Under the pieces are notes generated by a model. The model ran no database searches. It saw nothing but the letters and a program-made list of their open reading frames with translations, and was not told where the DNA came from. From assembly GCF_001514125.1 (NCBI RefSeq), contig NZ_KQ948557.1, positions 260,871 through 324,870 of the forward strand: a DNA stretch of 64,000 nucleotides, written 5' to 3'. The translations under genes and the position numbers were made by a program. This stretch comes from Streptomyces longwoodensis. Its GTDB lineage: Bacteria; Actinomycetota; Actinomycetes; Streptomycetales; Streptomycetaceae. Of the stretch, positions 9,198 through 16,995 are shown piece by piece (the first letter of the stretch is position 1; every line of letters begins with the position of its first letter).

Positions 9198-9444
9198 CGT
9201 CACCCTCCTCGGTCGTGACGGTCATGTCCGGACGCGCTGGGACCAGGCAGGCACGCTGCCCGCCGATGCCGTCAATGGTCACCAGGCAGTCGAAGCAGAC
9301 GCCGATTCCGCAGAAGACGCCACGCGGGCGCTGATTGATGCGGGTAGTGCGCCAAGCGACCCGGCCTGCGGCAACGAGGGCTGCGGCAATGGTCTGTCCT
9401 TCGGTGAAGGGCAAAGGCTCGCCGTCGACGACGATGTGGCTCAC
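9190..9444 (-). CDS. [2Fe-2S] ferredoxin-like subunit of D-hydroxyproline dehydrogenase (HcnA/OoxC-like)
   Basis: A short gene of 84 aa, read from the GTG at 9444. The start overlaps the stop of the upstream oxidase gene as GTGA and is preceded by AAGGAGG, so it is clearly translated. The protein contains the plant-type [2Fe-2S] pattern: Cys in GVFCGIGVCFDCL and a fourth Cys in GQRACLV. It would pass electrons between the two flavin subunits. The longer open frame reaching 9723 on the same strand is antisense noise. Size and position match the gamma subunit of known heterotrimeric D-hydroxyproline dehydrogenases. Confidence 0.88.
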   Translation of the reverse strand: MSHIVVDGEPLPFTEGQTIAAALVAAGRVAWRTTRINQRPRGVFCGIGVCFDCLVTIDGIGGQRACLVPARPDMTVTTEEGDDE

Positions 9445-10607
9445 TTCGACGCACCTCCTTGGGTGAAGAAGCGGTCGGGTAGAAGACCGGTGTATGCCGC
9501 CGGGTCGGCACCGTGCCAGGGGTGTCCGAGCAGGTGGGCTGTGACAAGTGCGCCCGTCGCGGGGGCGAGTCCGATGCCCGCCCCTTCGTGCCCGCACGCG
9601 TGAACAACCTGCGGCAGGCGCGGATCGGGGCCGATGACCGGCAGATGGTCCGGGCAGTAGGGCCGGAACCCGCGATAGGCGCGGATCAGGTGGACCTTCT
9701 TCAAGGACGGGAAGAGCCGGCATGCCTGCGCGGCGAGCGTGGTGAGCACGGCAGGGTTCGGCGTCATGTCGAAGCCGACGCGTTCGCGGCTGGCGCCGAT
9801 CAGGATCGTTCCGCCGCGGGTGCCCTCGACCACACAGGAGGTTTCCAAGCCCTCATCCGAGGAGGCGACGTTGGCGACGTAGTCGGCCGAGTAGACCTTG
9901 TGGTGCACCATCGGCGGCAGCGGCTCGGTCACCAGGACGAAGCCCCGCCGCGGCAGGACCTCGATGGGTGCGCCAAGCCGGCGGCCGACCTCTCCTCCCC
10001 AGGTTCCGGCCGCGTTGATGACGGCATCAGCCTGAAGGACATCGCCAGACGCGGTGAGGACGCCCGTGACCCGACCGCCGCGGTCGGCCGCCGCGGCAGT
10101 GACCTCGCCTGTCAGCAGGCGCGCACCCCGGGCCACGGCGGCGTCCAGGAGCGCGGCTGCCGCGAGGACGGGCTGCACCTGTGCATCCTGCGGGTAATGC
10201 ACACCTCCGGGAAGCCCAGCTGCGAGGTGGGGCTCCAGATCACGGACGTGCTCGACCGGCTCGACGCGGACGCCGCACGCAGCCTGCCGTGCAGCGAACG
10301 CATTGAGCGATCTCAGGCTCTCTTCAGTGCTGGCGACAACGAGGCCGCCCTTCGGCTCCAGCTCGATGGTTTCCGGCCCGACCTCCTGGGCGGCCTCTTC
10401 CCAGAGCGTGCGGCTCAGTCGGGCCAGGGAGAGCTCAGGGCCCGGCTCCTTGTCGGAAACGAGGATGTTCCCCTCACCGCGGCTCGTTGTTCCAGCACCG
10501 ACAGGACCGCGGTCGATGACGGTGACGTCCATGCCGGCCGCAGTAGCGTGGAAGGCGCACGCGGCGCCGACGACGCCGGCGCCGACGATGACGACCTTGC
10601 GAGTCAC
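9441..10607 (-). CDS. FAD-dependent D-amino acid oxidase-type subunit of D-hydroxyproline dehydrogenase
   Basis: A 388-aa DAO-family flavoprotein. The N-terminal Rossmann motif is VVIVGAGVVGAACAFHA, and the C-terminal RAYRGFRPYCPDHLPVIG ... GHEGAGIGLAPATG is the conserved FAD-contacting end of the family. It should hold the imino-acid oxidation site, turning cis-4-hydroxy-D-proline into delta1-pyrroline-4-hydroxy-2-carboxylate, while the ferredoxin-like and HcnB-like subunits handle electrons. It is the first gene of the catabolic operon, and its start lies 128 bp from the divergent aldehyde dehydrogenase gene, with a palindromic operator-like site between them. A sarcosine oxidase role is the main alternative. 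Confidence 0.87.
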   Translation of the reverse strand: MTRKVVIVGAGVVGAACAFHATAAGMDVTVIDRGPVGAGTTSRGEGNILVSDKEPGPELSLARLSRTLWEEAAQEVGPETIELEPKGGLVVASTEESLRSLNAFAARQAACGVRVEPVEHVRDLEPHLAAGLPGGVHYPQDAQVQPVLAAAALLDAAVARGARLLTGEVTAAAADRGGRVTGVLTASGDVLQADAVINAAGTWGGEVGRRLGAPIEVLPRRGFVLVTEPLPPMVHHKVYSADYVANVASSDEGLETSCVVEGTRGGTILIGASRERVGFDMTPNPAVLTTLAAQACRLFPSLKKVHLIRAYRGFRPYCPDHLPVIGPDPRLPQVVHACGHEGAGIGLAPATGALVTAHLLGHPWHGADPAAYTGLLPDRFFTQGGASK

Positions 10608-10620
10608 CGACTCCTCCTCT

Positions 10621-10642
10621 GTGCAATGTCACATGCCATTGC
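10621..10642. promoter_or_regulatory. Palindromic operator between divergent catabolic genes
   Basis: GCAATG and CATTGC form the outer arms of a 20-bp imperfect palindrome at 10623-10642, just 16-36 bp upstream of the oxidase start and about 93 bp upstream of the aldehyde dehydrogenase start. The left part, GTGCAATGTCACA, is an exact copy (inverted) of the site at 5714-5726 upstream of the importer operon. A shared regulator for uptake and catabolism is the natural reading. Confidence 0.65.
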
Positions 10643-10734
10643 TTAGGGTATACATCTGCATCACCCGAAGACAATGACCAGCTCAACGTGACTTCGCTGG
10701 CCCTCCAGCATGACGAACGAGGGGATCCACCACC

Positions 10735-12330
10735 GTGAACCTGACCGGGAGCTCAATCGTGGCCGGCCGTGACCTCCAAGGAGAAGGGCCGGCATGGCGC
10801 GCTGTCGCGGCCGAGACAGGCGAACCCCTCGGCCCGCAGATGCACGATGCCTCGCCAGAACAGGTCGCACAGGCGACGAGGCTGTCCGCGTCGGTGGCCC
10901 GGGAATACCGCGCCATTCCGCCACACCGGCGAGCCGCCTTCCTCGATGCCTGCGCCAAGGAGATCGAAGCACTCGGCGGCGACCTCATCAACCGTGCAGC
11001 GCTCGAGTCGGGACTGCCGCCGGAGCGCCTCATCGGCGAACGCGGGCGTACATGCGGACAACTGCGCATGTTCGCCGACCTCATCCGCAGCGGAGACGCA
11101 CTCGGTGTCCGTATAGACCCCCCGCTGCCTGAACGCCTGCCTCTTCCTCGAGCGGACCTCCGCCTGCGTAAGGTGCCTGTCGGCCCGGTGGCGGTCTTCG
11201 GGGCGAGCAACTTCCCGCTGGCCTTCTCCGTCGCCGGCGGCGACACCGCTTCAGCCCTCGCGGCAGGATGCCCGGTAGTCGTCAAGGCGCATCCAGCCCA
11301 CCCAGGGACCAGTGAACTCGTCGCGCGTGCCATCACACGTGCCGCCGAGAGCACCGGCATGCCAGCCGCGGTCTTCTCGCTGCTGATCGGGCGCAGCACA
11401 GCAGTCGGACAGGCACTCGTGCGCGACCCGCGGATCGCGGCCGTCGGTTTCACCGGCTCCCGTGCCGGTGGACTCGCACTGGTAGAAGCTGCCAACGCCC
11501 GGCCCGTGCCCATCCCCGTCCACGCTGAGATGTCATCTGTCAACCCTGTGATCGTGCTCGAGGGCGCACTGGCCGATCCGCAGTCGACCGCTCACGCATA
11601 CCTGGCCTCGCTCACCAACGGGTCCGGGCAGTTCTGTACCAATCCCGGCCTTCTTCTCCTGCCGACAGGCGAGAAAGGAGACGCCTTCTGCGAAAGGGTG
11701 GCGAACACGCTGACCCACACTGCAGGACAGATCATGCTCACCCCCGAGATCGCTCACGCCTTTACCGCCGGGGTTCAGCGGTGGATGACTGTCGACGGTG
11801 TCCACGTTGTAGCTCAGGGAGTGCCGGGCCCAAGCTCCTACGCGCCCGCACCCGTCGTTCTGACCTGTGACGCTGCAACCTATGCAGCCCACGAAGACCT
11901 CACAGCCGAAGTCTTCGGCGCCGCCGGACTGATCGTGCGATGGCGAGACGTCCAAGAGCTCGCAGCGCTCATGGAACACATGGAAGGACAGCTGACAGCG
12001 ACGCTGCATGGAAGCGACATCGACCTGGCGACGGCCGAACAGCTTCTGCCCGTCCTGGAAGAACGGGCAGGACGCATCCTGTGGGGCGGCTGGCCGACTG
12101 GGGTCGAGGTCAGCCATGCCATGGTGCACGGCGGTCCGTGGCCCGCAACGTCCACGCCCACCACGACAAGCGTCGGGACCATGGCAGTCGAACGATGGCT
12201 CCGGCCAGTCTGCTACCAAGGCTTCCCCGACACGCTTCTCCCTCAAGAGCTGCGCACGAGCAACCCGCTCGGAGTTGCCCGGTACTTCGACGGCCAACTC
12301 GTGCCTCGAACCCAGGTAGTCAACGACTGA
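10735..12330 (+). CDS. Aldehyde dehydrogenase, predicted alpha-ketoglutarate semialdehyde dehydrogenase
   Basis: A 531-aa aldehyde dehydrogenase superfamily member. The substrate-binding and cofactor segment FGASNFPLAFSVAGGDTASALAAGCPVVVKAHPAHPGTS is characteristic of the NADP-type alpha-ketoglutarate semialdehyde dehydrogenases; the general base is Glu265 in HAEMSSVNP and the catalytic nucleophile Cys301 in GSGQFCTNPG. It would oxidise the semialdehyde made by the DapA-family deaminase to alpha-ketoglutarate, finishing the pathway. GTG start; no strong ribosome site is visible immediately before it (AACGAGGGGATCC is about 10 nt away). It is divergent from the dehydrogenase operon. Confidence 0.87.
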   Translation: MNLTGSSIVAGRDLQGEGPAWRAVAAETGEPLGPQMHDASPEQVAQATRLSASVAREYRAIPPHRRAAFLDACAKEIEALGGDLINRAALESGLPPERLIGERGRTCGQLRMFADLIRSGDALGVRIDPPLPERLPLPRADLRLRKVPVGPVAVFGASNFPLAFSVAGGDTASALAAGCPVVVKAHPAHPGTSELVARAITRAAESTGMPAAVFSLLIGRSTAVGQALVRDPRIAAVGFTGSRAGGLALVEAANARPVPIPVHAEMSSVNPVIVLEGALADPQSTAHAYLASLTNGSGQFCTNPGLLLLPTGEKGDAFCERVANTLTHTAGQIMLTPEIAHAFTAGVQRWMTVDGVHVVAQGVPGPSSYAPAPVVLTCDAATYAAHEDLTAEVFGAAGLIVRWRDVQELAALMEHMEGQLTATLHGSDIDLATAEQLLPVLEERAGRILWGGWPTGVEVSHAMVHGGPWPATSTPTTTSVGTMAVERWLRPVCYQGFPDTLLPQELRTSNPLGVARYFDGQLVPRTQVVND

Positions 12331-12385
12331 TGTCAGCTAGGTGGAGCGTGACTGTGCCGTCGACCGAAGCGCAGTGTGACTAGGC

Positions 12386-12961
12386 ATGGTGGGCATGTCG
12401 GGTAGTGATCAGTTGGCTCAATGCCTGGCTCGCAACGTCAAGCACTGGCGCACCGAACGCAACCTCACCATCGACGCGCTCGCAGCCCGGGCCCGTGTAA
12501 GCCGCGGCATGATCATCCAAATTGAGCAGGCCCGCACCAACCCGAGCATCGGCACAGTCGTCAAGCTCAGCGAAGCCCTCGGAGTCAGCCTCACCACCCT
12601 GCTCAACAACGCGCAGAGGCCCTTGGTCCGTATCGTTCCCTCTGAGCAGGCCGTACAGCTATGGCAAACCACAGTAGGTAGCTACAGCCGTCTCCTCGCA
12701 GGCGTCCAGGCTCCTGGACTCCTGGAGATGTGGAGCTGGCGGCTTATGCCCGGCGACAGCAGCCCTTCCGGCCTGCAACCCGCGGGCGCGACCAGCCTCA
12801 TCCACGTTATCTCTGGCGATCTGACCCTCACCGTCGACGGCACCCTATTCCAAGTCGCCGCTGGAGCCAGTGCCTTCCTGGCGGCCAACACACCCCATAC
12901 CTATAGCAATGATGGCGATGCCCCGACGAGTCTGGTGATGGCCATTTCCGTTCATGAGTGA
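12386..12961 (+). CDS. XRE-family regulator with C-terminal cupin sensor
   Basis: A 191-aa protein with an N-terminal helix-turn-helix of the XRE type (residues about 14-70: LTIDALAARARVSRGMIIQIEQ) and a C-terminal cupin fold (about 110-188, with LIHVISGDLTLTVDG and FLAANTPHTY). Such proteins sense a small molecule in the cupin and control nearby metabolic genes. It follows the aldehyde dehydrogenase by 55 nt in the same direction, so it is probably co-transcribed. It is the best local candidate to bind the GTGCAATGTCAC sites at 5690-5726 and 10621-10642. Start may instead be the ATG at 12395. Confidence 0.85.
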   Translation: MVGMSGSDQLAQCLARNVKHWRTERNLTIDALAARARVSRGMIIQIEQARTNPSIGTVVKLSEALGVSLTTLLNNAQRPLVRIVPSEQAVQLWQTTVGSYSRLLAGVQAPGLLEMWSWRLMPGDSSPSGLQPAGATSLIHVISGDLTLTVDGTLFQVAAGASAFLAANTPHTYSNDGDAPTSLVMAISVHE

Positions 12962-13108
12962 CGCCACCCCTCCGTCAGTTGGACGAGTTCGCAGGGCTAG
13001 GGGAGGTCTGGCAAATCACTGCACCTAGAGGGAGCCTTTGGGAAGAATGTGTGGGTCGGCTAGTGGCGTGACAATCCGGACTACCCGTACAAAGTTCGTG
13101 AAGGGGAG

Positions 13109-13459
13109 ATGATGTTGGCTAGGCAGGTACTGACTTTCGCCCACTGGGTGGACTTTATGATCGATTGTGGGGAGACCAACACGCACGCCAGTGCGTGGCG
13201 GATGCTAGCCGATACGCCCGTTCCGGTCTTCGACCAGGAGAGCATGACAGTGTCTCTGAGCGGACGGTTCGAGGGCGCTTCGTTCGGTGAGTACGTTGAG
13301 ATGCTGAGGGCCTCATCGGCGGACAGCCGGTATGCCGATGATTGGCCGATGGAAGTCGATGCTCCCGTCCCTGTATTCACCCCCTACACCAGAACTGTTC
13401 ACCTCGGGAAGCCGGCGAGCACGTTCTCGTTCTTCCCTGCGGATCCGACTGCAGCTTGA
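13109..13459 (+). CDS. Hypothetical protein
   Basis: A 116-aa open frame preceded by a good ribosome site (AAGGGGAG just before ATGATG). The product is acidic-to-neutral with no signal peptide or membrane helix. I do not recognise a domain. Two similar short stretches, DTPVPVFDQESMTVSLSGRF and DAPVPVFTPYTRTVHLGKPA, suggest an internal duplication about 65 residues apart. GC is lower than in neighbouring genes. Flanks hold no other gene. Coding status rests on the ribosome site and the protein-level repeat. Confidence 0.45.
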   Translation: MMLARQVLTFAHWVDFMIDCGETNTHASAWRMLADTPVPVFDQESMTVSLSGRFEGASFGEYVEMLRASSADSRYADDWPMEVDAPVPVFTPYTRTVHLGKPASTFSFFPADPTAA

Positions 13460-13701
13460 CGAGTGGGTCGCTGGCCGGAGTGGAGGGGCGCTCTGCGTGG
13501 CGGTGTCAGGCGATCGTCTGGCTCGGAAATTACGCTCCGGTTTACGACCACACCGCATCCGAGCGGTCAATGTCGAATGAGTCGACCAGATTGCAAGCCG
13601 ACAGCGTCGTGGGACGGCCGGCCTTCCGACTGGCATATGGTCGCGACCCGATAGTGCGATGCGCGTCAGGCTGAGAGTGTGCTGTGCATCCGGCTCAACG
13701 G

Positions 13702-14058
13702 CTAGTGGCTGCGGTGCGGGAGTTGACGTCGAGTTTGGCGTAGATTCGGGTCAGGTGGGACTTGGTGGTGCCTTCGGTCAGGGGAGGCGTGTGCCGATGG
13801 CCTGGTTGGACAGCCCTTCGGCGACCAGAGTGAGAACTTTGGGTTCGTGCCGGATCAGGGCGGTGCCCGGGGTGCGTAACCGGTCCATTAGCCGGTCGGC
13901 GACGGTGCGGGCGACTGTGGTGCGGTCGACGGCTGCAGTACGTACGGCAGCAGCCAGGTTCTCGGGCGGGGCGTCCTTGAGGAGATAGTCGGTGGCGCCG
14001 GCTTCGATGGCAGGCAGGGTGTCGGCGTCGGAGTCGTAGGTGGTGACGATCGCCGTCC
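13702..14058 (-). pseudogene. NarL/LuxR-type response regulator remnant
   Basis: The minus strand encodes the distal half of a receiver domain (TAIVTTYDSDADTLPAIEAG, then GATDYLLKDAPPENLAAAVR) followed by a LuxR-type DNA-binding region (VLTLVAEGLSNQAIGTRLP). One missing C in the run CTCCCC then shifts the frame, and the expected ending TEGTTKSHLTRIYAKLDVNSRTAAT continues in another frame to about 13702. The N-terminal half with the phosphoacceptor Asp is absent; the homology stops abruptly near 14058, where the opposite-strand ABC remnant begins. Clearly non-functional. Confidence 0.8.
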
Positions 14059-14062
14059 CTAC

Positions 14063-14305
14063 CAGCTCTCCGGCGGTCAGCGCCAGCGCGTCAACATCGC
14101 CCGCGCGCTGATGAACCGACGGCGAACCCGCCAGCGCTCTCGACCATGAACGCCGCGCCGTTGTCCTCGACCTCATCACCCGCCTTACCCACGAGAAGGC
14201 CACCGCCATGATCCTGTCACCCGGGACCGCACCCGCCTCACCTCAGCCGATCAGATCGCCGAAGTCCCCGACGCAGTCCTGCGCCTCCCGGCAACGAGCC
14301 GGGGT
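14063..14305 (+). pseudogene. ABC transporter ATP-binding protein remnant
   Basis: The plus strand starts directly with the ABC signature (LSGGQRQRVNIARALMN). The Walker B segment is lost: after NRRRTRQR the frame breaks and resumes as ALDHERRAVVLDLITRLTHEKATAMI, a typical post-Walker-B helix. A second shift leads to RTRLTSADQIAEV. Multiple lesions and the missing Walker A half mark this as debris. It abuts the response-regulator remnant on the other strand within about 5 bp, so the junction records a deletion or recombination event. Confidence 0.75.
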
Positions 14306-15204
14306 AAGGGATCAACTTGCACGAGCCAAAGGGCCAAGCGGCTCCGCATACGACGAGCGTTCCGCAGGTTCTGAGAGCCGGGCTTACCTGCACGAACCCG
14401 ATGACGTCCAGCGCCGGGTTCTATGACAGTGGAAGGTCTGGGATTGCTGGACCGCTTACGGACGCACTAGGAGTCGCGTTCATCCACGGTCGGCTGTCCG
14501 ACTGCAGGTGCGTGACCAGGAAGCCGTCGATGTAAGGCACCGGCTGTGAGAGGAGCGGTTGTCCATGATCGGTGTAGCGAGGTAGAGGCCGCCTTCAGCC
14601 CGAGCGGCTGGAGGCTTCGTTCGCCGTCCGAGCCTGCTCACGTGACACACCGTAGATCGGTTCGACTCAGGGTTGGCCCCGATGTGCGGGGTGGTTGCGG
14701 TCCGTACGTTGGGCATCACCGGCAGCCGGGCACGGGGGCGGCCGCCGGGAGCCGTGCTTCCGCTGCGGCCGTGGCACCGGATCGGTGCATGGGTGGTGCG
14801 GGAGCGGACCGGTGCACATGACCGGGCACGGGCGGTTGCTCCTCACGCACAGCCGTCACATGCCCGGCCATGACGGCCCCCGATGTTCCAGCGACAGACC
14901 GGGGGTACAGCCATGCCAGAGCGGATTGACGCACGTGCGACCGTCGCCGCCACATCGGCGGTTCCGCTCGGTGCCCCGGCATCACGGGCCGTTCGACGTG
15001 GGTGCCGGCACGGACTGCCGCACATCGCGCCGTTCCGCCCCCGCGGTTCGCACCGTGCCACGGTTCCCGGACCCGGCGGACCGCGGCGTTCCGCGGTGAC
15101 ACACGCCGCCGGATAGCAGGCCCCGCCTGCCCCTCACCCATCCAGCATGCTCCATCACCACCACTTCACCTCGGGCACGGCTTCTCACGTCAAGGAGACA
15201 GCAG
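14306..15204. other. Apparently non-coding interval
   Basis: About 0.9 kb with only short overlapping open frames on both strands, none having a ribosome site, recognisable domain or consistent codon pattern. It presumably contains the promoter of the L,D-transpeptidase-like gene near its right end. I see no further identifiable gene remnant. Confidence 0.5.
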
Positions 15205-15864
15205 ATGCACAACGTCAAGCGCGTCCGGTACGCCGTCACGATGGCGGCCGCCGGGCTGGTCCTGTCGGGCACGGCCATCACCGCCGCGGTGGCCGACTCC
15301 TCGTCGGCCACCGCGCCGAAGGCGGCCGCCGCCACCGGCACACACAGTGCCGACGTGGCGGCCGCGGGCAGGAGTTACACCTACCTGATGTTCAAGAAGA
15401 ACTCCAGGAACCCGTCGAACTCCCGGCTGAGCCTGGTCTACGTGAACATGAACAACCCCGACCACCCGCACAGCTACACGGTGAACAGCTGGCGCGCCGG
15501 GTCGGGCAACGGCAGCAAGGACACCTGCGCCCGCAACCGGGGCTGGCTGCCCAATGGTGAGTACGCCATCAAGGCGTTCTACGACCACCACAACGGCGGG
15601 TCGCACGGCGTGAACGGCGTCTCCTGGCTGCTGAGCAACCACAAGTGCCACAGCGGCACATGGCGCACGGACCTGTTCATCCACAGCGAGATGCGCCCCA
15701 ACGGCACCCAGGGCCCTCGCACCGGGGGCGACAGCCCCTACCGCTGGGACGGCAACGGCGACTACAAGTCCAACGGCTGCATCAAGCTCAAGCCGTCCGA
15801 CATCCGCGAGCTGAAGGGCTACCGCTCCGGCTACCCGAAGCCGACCAGGCTGTTCGTGTCCTGA
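15205..15864 (+). CDS. Secreted L,D-transpeptidase-like (YkuD-type) protein
   Basis: A 219-aa protein with a Sec signal peptide (VKRVRYAV, hydrophobic core, ITAAVADS cleavage region near residue 30). The C-terminal half has the His/Cys arrangement of YkuD-type L,D-transpeptidases: His160 in LFIHSEM and Cys192 in SNGCIKL. These enzymes cross-link peptidoglycan stem peptides or act as related cysteine enzymes outside the membrane. A strong AAGGAGACAG ribosome site precedes the ATG. A perfect hairpin follows the stop. The next gene encodes a secreted peptidoglycan-binding protein, consistent with a cell-wall role. DUF2778 is a close alternative label. Confidence 0.78.
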   Translation: MHNVKRVRYAVTMAAAGLVLSGTAITAAVADSSSATAPKAAAATGTHSADVAAAGRSYTYLMFKKNSRNPSNSRLSLVYVNMNNPDHPHSYTVNSWRAGSGNGSKDTCARNRGWLPNGEYAIKAFYDHHNGGSHGVNGVSWLLSNHKCHSGTWRTDLFIHSEMRPNGTQGPRTGGDSPYRWDGNGDYKSNGCIKLKPSDIRELKGYRSGYPKPTRLFVS

Positions 15865-15871
15865 AGCCTCG

Positions 15872-15904
15872 GCCCGGTCGCCGGCACACGGCCGGCGACC
15901 GGGC
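15872..15904 (+). terminator. Strong hairpin after L,D-transpeptidase-like gene
   Basis: Perfect 14-bp inverted repeat (GCCCGGTCGCCGGC and its complement) with a 5-nt loop, 7 nt after the stop codon. No U-tract follows, as is usual in streptomycetes. It may terminate or attenuate transcription before the next gene 36 nt downstream. Confidence 0.75.
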
Positions 15905-15940
15905 ACGGCCGACCGCAACCAGAACACAAGGAGATCGATT

Positions 15941-16309
15941 GTGAAGGCATCCCGCATACTTCACGCGGCGCTGCTGACCGCTGCCGTACTGACCGGTGCT
16001 CCGGTAACCGCCGCTGCCGCGTCCGCGTCCTCAGCCGGTGCATCGTCCGCCCCGGCGGTGACCTCTGCCAACCAGTGTGCGAAGACGCGGCCGTTCCTTT
16101 CCCGCGGCGACCAGGGAAGCTGCGTACGGTTCCTGCAGCGCAAGCTCGACGACAACGGCATCCCCACCCGGGTCGACGGCGTCTTCGGCCGGGGTACTGC
16201 CCATTCGGTGAAGGTCTTTCAACGGGCCTGCGGCTTCCAGGGCAAGGAGATCGACGGCCTGGTGGGTCCCCGCACCTGGGCCGGGCTGCTGGATCACTCC
16301 TGCGTATGA
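15941..16309 (+). CDS. Secreted peptidoglycan-binding domain protein
   Basis: A 122-aa secreted protein: a signal peptide (about residues 1-28, ending in an Ala-rich PVTAAAASA) and a single PG_binding_1 domain (FLSRGDQGSCVRFLQRKLDD ... VFGRGTAHSVKVFQRACG ... GLVGPRTWAGLL). Four cysteines suggest two disulfides. AAGGAGATCGATT precedes the GTG start. Alone it has no catalytic domain; it probably binds the wall or works with the neighbouring L,D-transpeptidase-like protein. Confidence 0.85.
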   Translation: MKASRILHAALLTAAVLTGAPVTAAAASASSAGASSAPAVTSANQCAKTRPFLSRGDQGSCVRFLQRKLDDNGIPTRVDGVFGRGTAHSVKVFQRACGFQGKEIDGLVGPRTWAGLLDHSCV

Positions 16310-16350
16310 GCTCGTGAGGGCCCTAGGAGTCCCTGGGGGCGGGAAGTCGG

Positions 16351-16995
16351 TCATGCGCGCAGATATGTCAGCACGGCGAGCACCCGGCGGTTCGCGCTGA
16401 CGTCCGGTTCGAGCTCAAGCTTCGTGAACACGCTCCGGATATGGGTCTCCAGCGTCTTCGCGCTGACCCGCAGCCGCCTGCCGATCTCCTCGTTCGACCA
16501 GCCCTCCGCCATATGCCTTAATACCTGCCGTTCGCGCGCGGTCAGCGCGTCCAGTGCCCCCTGGGTGCCACGCCGCCGCAGCAGCCGGGAGACGATTTCC
16601 GGATCGACCGCCGACTCTCCGGCCGCCACCCGTTGCAGGGCGGCACACAACTCCTCTGGGTCGGCGATCCGTTCCTTCAGCAGATACCCGAACCCCCGGG
16701 GGCTGCGGGCGAGCACCTGTACCGCCGTGCTCGTCTCGACGTACTGGGACAGCAGCAGCACGCCGGTGCCCGGGCGGCGGGTCAGGATCGCCTCCGCCGC
16801 CCGCACCCCCTCATCGGTGTAGGTCGGTGGCATACGGATGTCGAGCAGCACCGCGTCCGGCCGCTCGGCCTCGACCAGTGCGAGCAGCCCCTCCGCCGAG
16901 CCGGTCTCGCCGACCACCTCGATACCGCAGTCGGCGAGCAGACGTAGCAGCCCCTGGCGCAGCAGCACGGAGTCCTCGGCAACGATCACGCGCAC
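16351..16995 (-). CDS. NarL/FixJ-family response regulator
   Basis: A 214-aa response regulator starting at the GTG at 16995, which overlaps the histidine kinase stop. The receiver domain has acidic residues E7-D8, the phosphoacceptor Asp52 in LLDIRMP and a conserved switch Ser/Lys region (LLLSQ, LLKERI). The C-terminal LuxR-type helix-turn-helix (LTARERQVLRHMAEGWSNEEIGRRL) ends in a normal THIRSVFTKLELEP helix. It is the partner of the upstream kinase. Targets are unknown; the nearby divergent secreted wall proteins are possible. Confidence 0.93.
   Translation of the reverse strand: MRVIVAEDSVLLRQGLLRLLADCGIEVVGETGSAEGLLALVEAERPDAVLLDIRMPPTYTDEGVRAAEAILTRRPGTGVLLLSQYVETSTAVQVLARSPRGFGYLLKERIADPEELCAALQRVAAGESAVDPEIVSRLLRRRGTQGALDALTARERQVLRHMAEGWSNEEIGRRLRVSAKTLETHIRSVFTKLELEPDVSANRRVLAVLTYLRA

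Noticed and set aside
13778..14209. A 143-aa response-regulator-like protein.
   Set aside because: The N-terminal 45 residues are antisense to the ABC remnant and the C-terminus is frameshifted; treated as a pseudogene.
14480..14719. Possible transposase remnant (GLYLATPIMDN) on the minus strand.
   Set aside because: Too short and weak; no second motif or inverted repeat supports it.
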